A DNA stretch of 33,720 nt, taken from Parvibaculum sp035325945 (GTDB lineage Bacteria > Pseudomonadota > Alphaproteobacteria > Parvibaculales > Parvibaculaceae). Below, piece by piece: positions 15,747-23,506 of this stretch (position 1 is its first letter; the number at the start of each line of letters is the position of its first letter). A program made the translations under genes and the position numbers. The notes beneath the pieces were generated by a model that saw only the letters and a program-made list of their open reading frames with translations, was not told the DNA's origin and did no database searches. The DNA is taken from NCBI RefSeq assembly GCF_035325945.1, contig NZ_DAOKYX010000028.1, positions 1 to 33,720 of the forward strand, in the 5' to 3' direction.

Positions 15747-16536
15747 AGAACGCTCGCGGCTCTCGCGCATTCTGGTGCCGCTTCTCGTCGGCGCCCTTTT
15801 TCTCGCCATGTGGGAGGCCCTGGTGCGCGCTTATGCGGTGCCTGCCTTCGTGCTGCCGGCCCCTAGCGTCATCGCCGCGAGCCTCGCCGACAATTTCACA
15901 TCGCTCATGGGCTCGCTCTGGATCACGCTCGGCGTCACTGTCGCCGCCTTCGTGCTCGCGGTTGTCGGCGGCGTCGGCCTCGCCATCCTTTTCGCGCAGA
16001 GCCGCACCGTCGAGATGGCGCTCTTTCCCTATGCGGTCGTATTGCAGGTGACGCCGGTCGTCTCCATCGCGCCCCTCATCCTGATCTGGGTCGGCTTCGA
16101 CCGCGTGCAACTGGCGCTGCTCATCATCGCCTGGATCGTCGCCTTCTTCCCCATCCTTTCCAACACGACGCTCGGCCTGCGCTCCACCGACCACAATCTG
16201 CGCGACCTCTTCAGGCTCTATGGCGCAAGCCGCTGGCAGGTGCTGACCGAGTTGCAGCTTCCCTCCGCCCTCCCCTACATCCTCGGCGGCATGAAGATTT
16301 CGGGCGGGCTCGCGCTCATCGGCGCGGTCGTGGCCGAGTTCGTGGCCGGGTCCGGTGCTTCGACGGGGCTTGCCTGGCGCATCATCGAGGCCGGGAATCG
16401 CCTCGACATTCCCAAGATGTTCGCGGCGCTCCTCCTTCTTTCCACGCTTGGCATTTGTATTTTCTTCGGCCTCTCCTTCGTGGAGCATCTGCTGCTCCGC
16501 CGCTGGCATGAGAGCGCCATCCGGCGCGAAGCCTGA
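15739..16536 (+). CDS. ABC transporter permease (SsuC/TauC type)
   Basis: A 265-residue inner-membrane permease of the BPD_transp_1 family, with about six membrane segments (LLVGALFLAMWEALVRAY at the start, LWITLGVTVAAFVLAVVGGV, VVLQVTPVVSIAPLILIW and others). The cytoplasmic EAA loop reads YGASRWQVLTELQLPSALPY and then a G in the expected position for contact with the ATPase. It ends the three-gene operon. The substrate is the same unknown as for the binding protein. The nearby sulfite reductase operon makes a sulfur compound conceivable, but no desulfonating enzyme is present here. Confidence 0.92.
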   Translation: MAEERSRLSRILVPLLVGALFLAMWEALVRAYAVPAFVLPAPSVIAASLADNFTSLMGSLWITLGVTVAAFVLAVVGGVGLAILFAQSRTVEMALFPYAVVLQVTPVVSIAPLILIWVGFDRVQLALLIIAWIVAFFPILSNTTLGLRSTDHNLRDLFRLYGASRWQVLTELQLPSALPYILGGMKISGGLALIGAVVAEFVAGSGASTGLAWRIIEAGNRLDIPKMFAALLLLSTLGICIFFGLSFVEHLLLRRWHESAIRREA

Positions 16537-16545
16537 GGCCACACA

Positions 16546-16574
16546 GGAAACCTATGATTTCACTCATAGTTTCC
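16546..16574. promoter_or_regulatory. Palindromic operator candidate upstream of the cysI operon
   Basis: CTATGA-N6-TCATAG (spacer TTTCAC) is a perfect inverted repeat, extended on both sides to GGAAAC and GTTTCC with one bulged C. It sits in an AT-rich stretch 155 bp before DUF2849. The size and dyad suit a LysR-type (CysB-like) or other dimeric regulator. A terminator for the ABC operon is a weaker option because the stem is AT-rich and no clean T-run follows. Confidence 0.45.
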
Positions 16575-16728
16575 ATATTTCACGTATTTTTATCGACAAT
16601 ATCAAATTTTCACACAACGGTTGACGCGCTTTGTAAAAAACCCCATGTTACCGGCGATTGGACGAAGGCCCTTCGGGGCCGCGCTCTTTGCGCCGCGACG
16701 GGCGCAATCTGGTTCAAAGGAGGAGCCT

Positions 16729-17067
16729 GTGGCTCAGCATTCCCGCAAGGGTGCCCAGTTTCAGGCCGTGACGGCCAACCGCCTGACGGACGGGGTCGTG
16801 GTCTATCTCACGGCCGACAATAGCTGGTCTGAATCCCTTCAGGACGCCCAGGTCGCCGACGGCAAGGAGGAAGCGCAAGCGCTTCTCGCGCGCGGCGAAG
16901 CCTTCTTCATGCCCGAGAACTACGTTCTCGACGTCTATCTCTTTGAAGTCGAAAAGACCGATCAAGGCATTCGCGCCGCCAGCGTGCGCGAGACGATCCG
17001 CCAGGCTGGCCCGACCGTGCGGCGCGATCTCGGCAAGCAGGCGGAACTCGAAGGCGTTCACGCCTGA
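16729..17067 (+). CDS. DUF2849 domain protein of the sulfite reductase operon
   Basis: A 112-residue soluble protein with the DUF2849 pattern: FQAVTANRLTDGVVVYLTADNSW, AEALLARGEAFF-like wording, then a VLDVYLFEVEKTDQGIRAAS stretch and ends with SVRETIRQAGPTV. The family is found almost only in alphaproteobacteria directly before cysI. Its role is unknown, perhaps assembly of or electron delivery to the reductase. GTG 16729 has AAAGGAGG about 7 nt upstream, a strong site that overrules the longer readings from 16621. It is followed by cysI after 50 bp. Confidence 0.85.
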   Translation: MAQHSRKGAQFQAVTANRLTDGVVVYLTADNSWSESLQDAQVADGKEEAQALLARGEAFFMPENYVLDVYLFEVEKTDQGIRAASVRETIRQAGPTVRRDLGKQAELEGVHA

Positions 17068-17117
17068 GCCCTCGCGCCTCCAACTTCGGCACGCCATCGG
17101 CAAGGCAAGGACCATTC

Positions 17118-18776
17118 ATGTACCGGTATGACGAATTCGATCACAGCCTCGTAACGGAGCGCGTCGCGCAGTTTCGCGGACAGGTGGCGCGCCGCCTTTC
17201 GGGCGAACTGCCGGAAGACGACTTCAAGCCGCTGAGGCTCATGAACGGCGTCTATCTGCAGCTTCACTCCTACATGCTGCGGATCGCCATTCCCTATGGC
17301 ACGCTTTCCTCGCGCCAGCTTCGCAAGCTCGGCGACATCGCGCGTCGCTACGACCGCGGCTATGGCCACTTCACCACGCGCCAGAACCTCCAGCTTCACT
17401 GGCCGGCGCTGAAGGACGTGCCCGACATTCTGGACGAGCTCGCCTCGGTCGAGATGCACTGCATCCAGACCTCCGGCAATTGCATCCGCAACACGACATC
17501 CGATCAATATGCGGGCGCCGTCGGCGACGAGATCGAGGACCCGCGCGTGATCTGCGAGATCATCCGCCAGTGGTCGACCTTCCACCCGGAATTCTCGTTC
17601 CTGCCGCGCAAGTTCAAGATCGCCGTCTCCGCCACGGAGCATGACCGCGCCGCGATCCGCGTGCACGACATCGGCATTCAGGTCGTCCGCAATGCGGCCG
17701 GCGAAATCGGCTATGAGGTCTGGGTCGGCGGCGGCCTCGGGCGCACGCCGATCATCGGCAAGAAGATCGCGGACTTCGTCGCCCGCGAAGACCTGCTCGC
17801 CTATCTCGAGGCGATCCTGCGCGTCTACAACATGTATGGGCGGCGCGACAATCTCTACAAGTCGCGCATCAAGATCCTCGTGCATGAAATCGGCGCCGAG
17901 GAAATGAAGCGCCAGTGCGACGCCGAGTTCGAGGAAATCCGCAAGCAGGGCACGCTTCAGCTTCCCGAGGACGAAGTCGAGCGCATCAGGGCCTATTTCG
18001 CCCCGCCGCCTTTCGAGACGCTTTCCGACGAGACGCCGGAACTCGAAGAGGCCATCACGCGCGACGCGAAGTTCGCCGACTGGGTGCGCACCAATGTGGT
18101 GCAGCACCGCATGCCCGGCTACGCCATCGTCAATGTCACGCTGAAGCCCATCGGCAAGACACCGGGCGATTGCACCTCGGAGCAGATGGAAGCGATAGCC
18201 GACATCGCCGACAAATACGCCTTCTCCGAGATCCGCGTCGCGCATGAGCAGAACCTGACGCTCGCCCATGTGCGCAAGAAGGATCTCTATGAAGTCTGGA
18301 AGGCGCTCGACGCGGCCGAGCTGGCGATGCCCAATTCCGGACTCATCACCGATCAGATCGCCTGCCCCGGCCTCGATTACTGCACGCTTGCCAATGCGCG
18401 CTCGATCCCGATCGCCGAGCGCATTTCCGAGCGCTTCGCCGATCTGAAGCGCCAGCACGAGATCGGCCGGCTGCATATCAACATGTCGGGCTGCATCAAT
18501 GCCTGCGGCCACCACCATGTCGGCCATATCGGCATTCTCGGCGTCGACAAGAAGGGCGTCGAATATTACCAGGTAACGCTCGGCGGAGCGGCGGACGAAA
18601 AGGCGGCGCTTGGCGACGTCGTCGGCCCCGCTTTCAACGAGGGCGAGATCGTCGATGCGATCGAGATGATCGTCGAGACCTATCTCAAGCTTCGCAACGA
18701 AGGCGAGATCTTCATCGACACCTATCGGCGCGTCGGCTTGCAGCCTTTCAAGGAGACGCTTTATGCAGCTCATTAA
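17118..18776 (+). CDS. cysI: Nitrite/sulfite reductase, siroheme and [4Fe-4S]
   Basis: A 552-residue reductase hemoprotein of sulfate assimilation, reducing sulfite to sulfide with six electrons; nitrite is an alternative substrate. It has two ferredoxin-like/siroheme repeats: YGHFTTRQNLQLHW near residue 75 and ISEIRVAHEQNL-type wording in the second half. The cluster ligands are C416 and C422 (CPGLDYC) and C459 and C463 (SGCINACGHHH). Length and motifs are complete. ATG 17118 has AAGGA upstream. It lies between DUF2849 and DUF934, the standard alphaproteobacterial arrangement, and overlaps DUF934 by 14 nt. The sulfite assignment rests on this context. Confidence 0.9.
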   Translation: MYRYDEFDHSLVTERVAQFRGQVARRLSGELPEDDFKPLRLMNGVYLQLHSYMLRIAIPYGTLSSRQLRKLGDIARRYDRGYGHFTTRQNLQLHWPALKDVPDILDELASVEMHCIQTSGNCIRNTTSDQYAGAVGDEIEDPRVICEIIRQWSTFHPEFSFLPRKFKIAVSATEHDRAAIRVHDIGIQVVRNAAGEIGYEVWVGGGLGRTPIIGKKIADFVAREDLLAYLEAILRVYNMYGRRDNLYKSRIKILVHEIGAEEMKRQCDAEFEEIRKQGTLQLPEDEVERIRAYFAPPPFETLSDETPELEEAITRDAKFADWVRTNVVQHRMPGYAIVNVTLKPIGKTPGDCTSEQMEAIADIADKYAFSEIRVAHEQNLTLAHVRKKDLYEVWKALDAAELAMPNSGLITDQIACPGLDYCTLANARSIPIAERISERFADLKRQHEIGRLHINMSGCINACGHHHVGHIGILGVDKKGVEYYQVTLGGAADEKAALGDVVGPAFNEGEIVDAIEMIVETYLKLRNEGEIFIDTYRRVGLQPFKETLYAAH

Positions 18777-19281
18777 GAACGGCAACTTCATCGCCGATAG
18801 CTGGACGCATGTGGGCGACGAGGACACCCTCCCCGAGGGCCCGGTTATCGTCAGCCTCGCGCGCTGGCAGAAAGAGCAGAACGCGCTCATCGCGCGCGGG
18901 CTGCCCCTCGGCGTGCGGCTGAAGAGCGGCGAGGAACCGTCGCTCATCGCCGAACATCTCGGCCATTTCGATGTCGTCGCGCTGGAGTTTCCGGCCTATC
19001 GCAACGGCCGCGCCTATTCCTATGCGCGGCTCCTGCGCGAGCGCTATGGCTATAAGGGCGAGGTGCGCGCAGTCGGCAATGTGCTACGCGACCAGTTCTT
19101 CTACATGGTGCGCTGCGGCTTCGACGCGCTCGAAGTCGCCTCGACCATCACGCCCGAGATCTACAGGGAATCGGTCGGCGCCTTCACCTACACCTATCAG
19201 CCGGCGAGCGACGGACGCGAAACCGTGCTCTCGCTCCGGCAGCGCCTTGCGGCGCGCGCGGCGGCGGCAGCGGCGAGCTAA
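18763..19281 (+). CDS. DUF934 domain protein of the sulfite reductase operon
   Basis: A 172-residue protein of the DUF934 family. Recognisable parts are VIVSLARWQKEQNAL, GVRLKSGEEPS, FPAYRNGRAYSYARLLRERYG and DQFFYMVRCGFDALEV. The family accompanies cysI and often cysH, and is considered an accessory protein of assimilatory sulfite reduction with no known activity. The last nine codons are an Ala-rich tail. Here no cysH follows: the next gene is on the opposite strand and overlaps by 4 bp tail to tail. Confidence 0.85.
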   Translation: MQLIKNGNFIADSWTHVGDEDTLPEGPVIVSLARWQKEQNALIARGLPLGVRLKSGEEPSLIAEHLGHFDVVALEFPAYRNGRAYSYARLLRERYGYKGEVRAVGNVLRDQFFYMVRCGFDALEVASTITPEIYRESVGAFTYTYQPASDGRETVLSLRQRLAARAAAAAAS

Positions 19282-20054
19282 CCGGCCGCCCCGCCGCGAA
19301 GCGCGGCGAGAACGCTCTCATGGCTCACCGACATGCGGTCGATGAGCGCCATGCGCGCTTCCATGTCCTCAATGGCGGCCTCGACCACGGCAAGATATTC
19401 CGGTGACGGAGCATCGAGACGCGCATGGGCGAGCGCGGTCCTGTAGCCGACGAGGCGCGAGGCGAGAACATTCGCCGTTCGTCCTATGATGCGGCCGTTC
19501 TCGTCGATACGCGCGCGAACGCCGGCGAAGGCGGAAGGCCCGTCATAGCTCACCGCCGAGGCGGAAGCCCCCTGCCCCAGAAGCTCCGTGCCGCGTGCGC
19601 GGTCCGCCGCGATCACTTCCCCGCAGATCGCCGCGAAGCGGTCCATATCCATGGTGTCGGCCTGAATGTCGCCCGCAAGCGCATTGAGAAGCGAGGCCGG
19701 GCTCGTCGGGTGCTGGGCGCGCAGCCGCTTGTAATAGCGCAGGCTCGCCGGCGTTCCATCATCCGCCGGCTTCGCCGCCCATTGCGCGATGCCCCAGAGA
19801 CGCCCGTCATCCGCTGCGGGCCGCTCGGCCGAGAGGTTCGCCGCCATGGTCCTGAGATCGCGCTCGGCGCCGGTCGTAGCGAGGGGCGCCGCATCGGGCG
19901 TCCGGTCGTTCGAGGCGGCGTCCAGCCGTTCGAGAAGCCCCGGCCGGTAGCGACCGAAATCTGGCTCCTGCGCACAGGCGCCGAGAAGGAGCACGGCGAG
20001 AGCCGCCATGCCCATTCCCCTCGAGAATAACGTTCTCCGCCTGAACCGTCGCAT
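19278..20054 (-). CDS. Putative lipoprotein, function unknown
   Basis: A 258-residue protein with a lipoprotein signal: an Arg-rich n-region, hydrophobic AALAVLLLG and lipobox LGAC (Cys about 27). The mature part is mainly helical and Ala/Arg-rich (RTMAANLSAERP, YYKRLRAQHPTSPASLLNAL and AAIEDMEARMALIDRMSVSHES), without a domain I recognise. Start ATG 20054 is chosen to include the basic n-region; ATGs at 20015 and 20009 are alternatives. It is likely exported and anchored in a membrane. It is convergent with the DUF934 gene. Confidence 0.6.
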   Translation of the reverse strand: MRRFRRRTLFSRGMGMAALAVLLLGACAQEPDFGRYRPGLLERLDAASNDRTPDAAPLATTGAERDLRTMAANLSAERPAADDGRLWGIAQWAAKPADDGTPASLRYYKRLRAQHPTSPASLLNALAGDIQADTMDMDRFAAICGEVIAADRARGTELLGQGASASAVSYDGPSAFAGVRARIDENGRIIGRTANVLASRLVGYRTALAHARLDAPSPEYLAVVEAAIEDMEARMALIDRMSVSHESVLAALRGGAAG

Positions 20055-20130
20055 GGAACCCGCCCATCTTCCGCGTCGCAACAAGCCTAGCTCTCGGCCG
20101 GTTAGCTCCGGGTAAAGGCGGAAAACAGAA

Positions 20131-20164
20131 AGAAAGAAGCCCGGCGCTCTCTCGAACGCCGGGC
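20131..20164 (-). terminator. Rho-independent terminator of the phasin gene
   Basis: On the minus strand GCCCGGCG (20164-20157), a 10-nt loop and CGCCGGGC (20146-20139) are followed by the T-rich tract TTCTTTCT. It lies 43 bp after the phasin stop codon. Confidence 0.8.
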
Positions 20165-20206
20165 CTCTACACAACAGGACTTGAGAAGGGAGGAAGAAAC
20201 GCCGGA

Positions 20207-20593
20207 TCAGGCGGCGCGAACGCGCTCCACCGCCTCCGTGAACTTTTCGGCATAGGGGCCGACAGCTTCGCGCACGGCAGTGACGGCGATCTCGTTGATC
20301 TCGCGGGCAGCGTCGAGATTGCGCTTGAAGGCGGCGCGGAGGAATTCGTTCTGCAGTTCGACCGCGGAGCGGATGTCGCCCGACTTCAGGACGGCCTTCG
20401 CCGTCTCGACGGTCTGCTCGAAATTGGCGCGGGTCAGCTCGGTGATGATGCCCGAGGCAAGCTCGATCGGGGTCTTTTTCGGGGCCTTCGGCGCGGCTTT
20501 CGCCTTGGAGGCGCGGGCATTGGCAGCCTTCGCGGCCTTCGGCTTGGCTTTGGTGGTCTTGCGGGCCTTCGGGGTCGTGGTCGCTTCCGTCAT
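20207..20593 (-). CDS. Phasin family protein
   Basis: A 128-residue protein. The N-terminal 40 residues are Lys/Ala/Pro-rich and histone-like (repeats of KAKPKAAKAA type). The rest is an amphipathic helical phasin domain (ELTRANFEQTVETAKAVLKS, VELQNEFLRAAFKRNLD). Phasins coat polyhydroxyalkanoate granules. The basic tail is of the kind that could also bind DNA, as in PhaM/PhaF-type proteins, but that is inference. ATG 20593 has GAGGAG 7 nt upstream. The promoter region carries three copies of one palindrome, which suggests repression by a PhaR-like regulator. Confidence 0.82.
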   Translation of the reverse strand: MTEATTTPKARKTTKAKPKAAKAANARASKAKAAPKAPKKTPIELASGIITELTRANFEQTVETAKAVLKSGDIRSAVELQNEFLRAAFKRNLDAAREINEIAVTAVREAVGPYAEKFTEAVERVRAA

Positions 20594-20632
20594 CGTCCAT
20601 CTCCTCATTGCGTTGGCACCACCCTCACAGCA

Positions 20633-20725
20633 GTGCGCTGCACAATCCGGCTTTGGATTGGTGCGTTGCACAATGAAATAAGAGCTTGGGGCCCTAGCGT
20701 CAAGGAATTTTTGTGCAATGCACAA
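20633..20725 (-). promoter_or_regulatory. Phasin promoter with three GTGC-N3-GCAC operators
   Basis: The palindrome GTGC-N3-GCAC occurs three times: GTGCGCTGCAC (20633-20643), GTGCGTTGCAC (20661-20671) and GTGCAATGCAC (20713-20723, inside the perfect 7-1-7 dyad TTGTGCAATGCACAA at 20711-20725). All three continue on the plus strand as TGCACAA. A minus-strand promoter TTGACG (20703-20698), N17, TATTTC (20680-20675) would start near 20668, so one operator covers the start site, one lies just upstream of -35 and one downstream. Alphaproteobacterial PhaR is known to bind similar TGC/GCA dyads in phasin promoters. Confidence 0.65.
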
Positions 20726-20751
20726 AAACCGGCCGCAGCGACGCCCGGCCG
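20724..20751 (-). terminator. Possible terminator of dadA
   Basis: On the minus strand CGGCCG (20751-20746), a 10-nt loop and CGGCCG (20735-20730) are followed after two bases by TTTTT. The stem is only 6 bp. The T-run overlaps the upstream phasin operator. Confidence 0.4.
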
Positions 20752-20755
20752 CCGC

Positions 20756-22039
20756 TCAAACGAAGGCGAATCGCTTGATGCTGAAAGGAGTTAGGTCGAT
20801 CTGCGGCGTGCTGCCGCAGATCGTGTCGGCAAGCGCCGCGGCGCTGCCCGAGGCCAGCGTCCATCCGAGCGATCCGTGCCCGGTGTTCAGATAGACATTC
20901 GAATAGCGCCCCGCCTGGCCGATGATCGGGCTGCCATCGGGGCTCATCGGGCGCAGGCCCGTCCAGTATTCCGCCTTGTCCGCGACGTCGCTCAGTTGCG
21001 GCATGAAATCGAGCGCGCCGTCGAGCACGGAGCGCGCGCGCGCCATCTCGATCTTCGTGTCATAGCCGCATACCTCGGCCGTTCCGGCAATCCGTACACG
21101 GTTGCCGAGCCGGCTCACCACGATCTTGCGGGCCTCGTCGGTCACGCTCGCATGGGGAGCGACGCCCGAGCCCACGGGAAGGGTCACCGAATAGCCCTTG
21201 AGCGGATAGACGGGGATCCGCACCCCCGTCTGCCGGGCGAGCGCTGCGGAGCCGACGCCTGCGGCAAGCACCACGATGTCGCCTTCATAGAGCGTGTCCT
21301 TCGTCCGGACGCCTGCGACCTTGTCGCCCCGCACCTCGAAACGCTCGACCTCGACGCCGGTCACGAAACGGACGCCCATGCGCGTGACGCCTTCGGCAAG
21401 CGCCTTCGTATAGAGATAGGCGTCGCCCGTCCGGTCCGTCTCGCAGTAGAGCGCGCCCTTGATGCCGCCGCGCTGATAGGCGGGCCCGAGCGCGGGCTCG
21501 ACATCGACACATTCCCGCGCCGAGAGCACGCGCTGGTCGAGACCTGCGCGCCGCATCACATCGGCGCCCTCGATGGCCTCCTTGAACGAGCGGTCGTAAT
21601 GGAAGATCTGGAGGATGCCCGCGCGCTCCTCATCGAAAAGGATCGGCGTGCCCTGCGCCTCGAATTTCTCCGCGACCGCATCCATCCGCGCCCGCGTGTA
21701 GAGCGCCAGTTGCAGGTTCGGCAGCACGCGCTCCTCGCGCGCCGAGTTGCGGCAGCGCAGGAGGAAGCGCCAGAGCCATATCCATTGTTCGGGGTCGGGC
21801 TTCAGACGCAGACGGAAGGGTCCGTCGGGCCTGCCCATCCAGCGCAGGGCAAGGAGAGGGACTTCAGGTCCCGGCCAGGGTGTGACCTCGCCCGCGCCGA
21901 GCTGGGCGCCATTGGCGTAGCTCGTTTCGAGACCGGCGCCCTCTCGCCTTTCGAGCAGCGTCACTTCATGGCCGCGCTCTGCAAACTCATATGCGGTTGT
22001 GACGCCGACAATGCCGGCGCCGATGACGAGGACTCTCAA
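20756..22039 (-). CDS. dadA: D-amino acid dehydrogenase
   Basis: A 427-residue FAD enzyme that oxidises D-amino acids to 2-oxo acids and ammonia, passing electrons to the respiratory chain. The dinucleotide-binding N-terminus is VLVIGAGIVGVTTAYEFAERGHEVTLLE-like (GxGxxG at about 7-12). It is followed by ETSYANGAQLGAGEVTPW, typical for DadA, and the C-terminal RPMSPDGSPIIGQ with LNTGHGSLGWTLA. The start is TTG 22039, supported by GGAGG 7 nt upstream and because the GxGxxG motif begins at once; no ATG fits. It is divergent from the aminotransferase gene, which may act in the same amino acid catabolism. Confidence 0.92.
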   Translation of the reverse strand: MRVLVIGAGIVGVTTAYEFAERGHEVTLLERREGAGLETSYANGAQLGAGEVTPWPGPEVPLLALRWMGRPDGPFRLRLKPDPEQWIWLWRFLLRCRNSAREERVLPNLQLALYTRARMDAVAEKFEAQGTPILFDEERAGILQIFHYDRSFKEAIEGADVMRRAGLDQRVLSARECVDVEPALGPAYQRGGIKGALYCETDRTGDAYLYTKALAEGVTRMGVRFVTGVEVERFEVRGDKVAGVRTKDTLYEGDIVVLAAGVGSAALARQTGVRIPVYPLKGYSVTLPVGSGVAPHASVTDEARKIVVSRLGNRVRIAGTAEVCGYDTKIEMARARSVLDGALDFMPQLSDVADKAEYWTGLRPMSPDGSPIIGQAGRYSNVYLNTGHGSLGWTLASGSAAALADTICGSTPQIDLTPFSIKRFAFV

Positions 22040-22150
22040 AATGGAACCTCCGGGTCGGCTTTCACTCTAACCGGACACGAGGTCTCATGGAAGCGGGGGC
22101 CCCCATGCGTCATAATGACAGGTCTTCCGATTCCCGCCGCTGGAGTTCCC

Positions 22151-23473
22151 ATGTCCGACGCTATCTGGCCTTTCGTACCCGCCCGCTTCACCATCGATCT
22201 CTCCCACGCCGAAGGACGCACGCTGCACCTGAAAAATGGTGGCACGATTCTCGACGCATCGGGCGGCGCCATCGTATCCAACATAGGACATGGACGGCGC
22301 GAGGTGGCGGATGCAGCGGCGGCCGCCATGGTGTCCATGACCTATGCGGTGCCGCCCTTCGTCACGCCCGAGCGCGAACGCCTCGTCGAAAGGCTGCGTC
22401 GAAGCTGGCTGCCGCCGCATCTGACGCGCGTCTGGCTCGCCAGCGGCGGGTCCGAAGCGGGCGATGCCGCCATCAAGCTCGCCATCCAGCATTTCCAGGC
22501 CAAGGGCGAAACGAAACGTACAAAGATCATCGGCCGCGAAATCTCCTATCACGGCACCACAGCCCTCACTCTTGCGGTCGGCGGGCATGTCGCGCGCAAG
22601 GCGGGCTTTGAAAGCGTGATGCCGCATGTGCTCCATGCGCCGACGCCCTATGCGCTGCGTTCGCCGCTCGGGCGCGACCATCCCGATTTCGATATTCACG
22701 CGGCGCAGGCGCTCGAAGACCTCATCCTGCGCGAGGGGCCGGAGACGATCGCCGCTTTCGTCGGCGAACCGCTCAATGGCTCGTCCGGCGGCGCCATCGA
22801 GCCGGGGCCGCGCTACTGGCCGATGGTGCAGGAGATCTGCCGCCGCCACGGCATTCTCATCGTGTCCGATGAAGTCATGGTCGGCTTCGGCCGTACCGGC
22901 ACGCGCTTCGCCGCCGAGCATTACGGCCTCGAGCCAGACATCATGTTCGCGGGCAAGGGGCTCGCGGGCGGCTATGCGCCCATCGTCGGGGTCTTCGCGA
23001 CCGATGCGGTCGTCGCGCCGCTTGCCGCGAAGGGCGAGGCGCTGATGTTCTATACCTATGGTGGGCATCCGGCCGCCTGCGCCGCCGCCGACAAGGTGCT
23101 CGAGATCATGGAGCGCGAGGAGCTGGTGCAGCGCGCGGCGGAAAAGGGCGAAGCGCTCGGCGCGCGCCTCTCCGCCCTGCTCGGCCAGCATCCCAATGTC
23201 GCCGAGCTTCGCGGGCGCGGCCTCCTGCGCGGCATCGAGATCGTCAAGGATCGCGAGACGCTGGAGCCCTTCCCGCTCGAGGCGCAGGTGTCTGGCCGCG
23301 TCGTCGCGGCAGGCCTCCGCGAAGGCGTCTTCTTCTATGGGGGCGGCACGGGCGCGGTGCGCGACATCATCTGCATCGGCCCCGCCTTCACCGTCGAGGA
23401 CAGCGAACTCGACCGCATCGCCGAGACGCTGAAGGTCGCCATCGACAAGACGGTCCAGAGCATGAGGGGCTGA
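22151..23473 (+). CDS. Class III (aspartate family) PLP aminotransferase
   Basis: A 440-residue pyridoxal-phosphate enzyme of the omega-aminotransferase group. The Schiff-base lysine is K269 in MFAGKGLAGGYAPI. The cofactor-binding Asp is in IVSDEVMVGFGRTG. The substrate and phosphate region has ASGGSEAGDAAIKLA and GREISYHGTT. The exact amino donor cannot be read from the sequence. ATG 22151 has GGAG 5 nt upstream. The 111-bp region shared with dadA presumably holds both promoters, though I see no convincing hexamers. Divergent pairing with dadA suggests joint use in amino acid breakdown. Confidence 0.9.
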   Translation: MSDAIWPFVPARFTIDLSHAEGRTLHLKNGGTILDASGGAIVSNIGHGRREVADAAAAAMVSMTYAVPPFVTPERERLVERLRRSWLPPHLTRVWLASGGSEAGDAAIKLAIQHFQAKGETKRTKIIGREISYHGTTALTLAVGGHVARKAGFESVMPHVLHAPTPYALRSPLGRDHPDFDIHAAQALEDLILREGPETIAAFVGEPLNGSSGGAIEPGPRYWPMVQEICRRHGILIVSDEVMVGFGRTGTRFAAEHYGLEPDIMFAGKGLAGGYAPIVGVFATDAVVAPLAAKGEALMFYTYGGHPAACAAADKVLEIMEREELVQRAAEKGEALGARLSALLGQHPNVAELRGRGLLRGIEIVKDRETLEPFPLEAQVSGRVVAAGLREGVFFYGGGTGAVRDIICIGPAFTVEDSELDRIAETLKVAIDKTVQSMRG

Positions 23474-23506
23474 CGCCCATCGCCACGCGCTGCGCCTGCC
23501 GGGTTC

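Noticed and set aside
20876..23473. An 865-codon plus-strand frame joining the region opposite dadA to the aminotransferase
   Set aside because: The first 425 codons are antisense to dadA; the real aminotransferase start at 22151 has a ribosome binding site and the family N-terminus.
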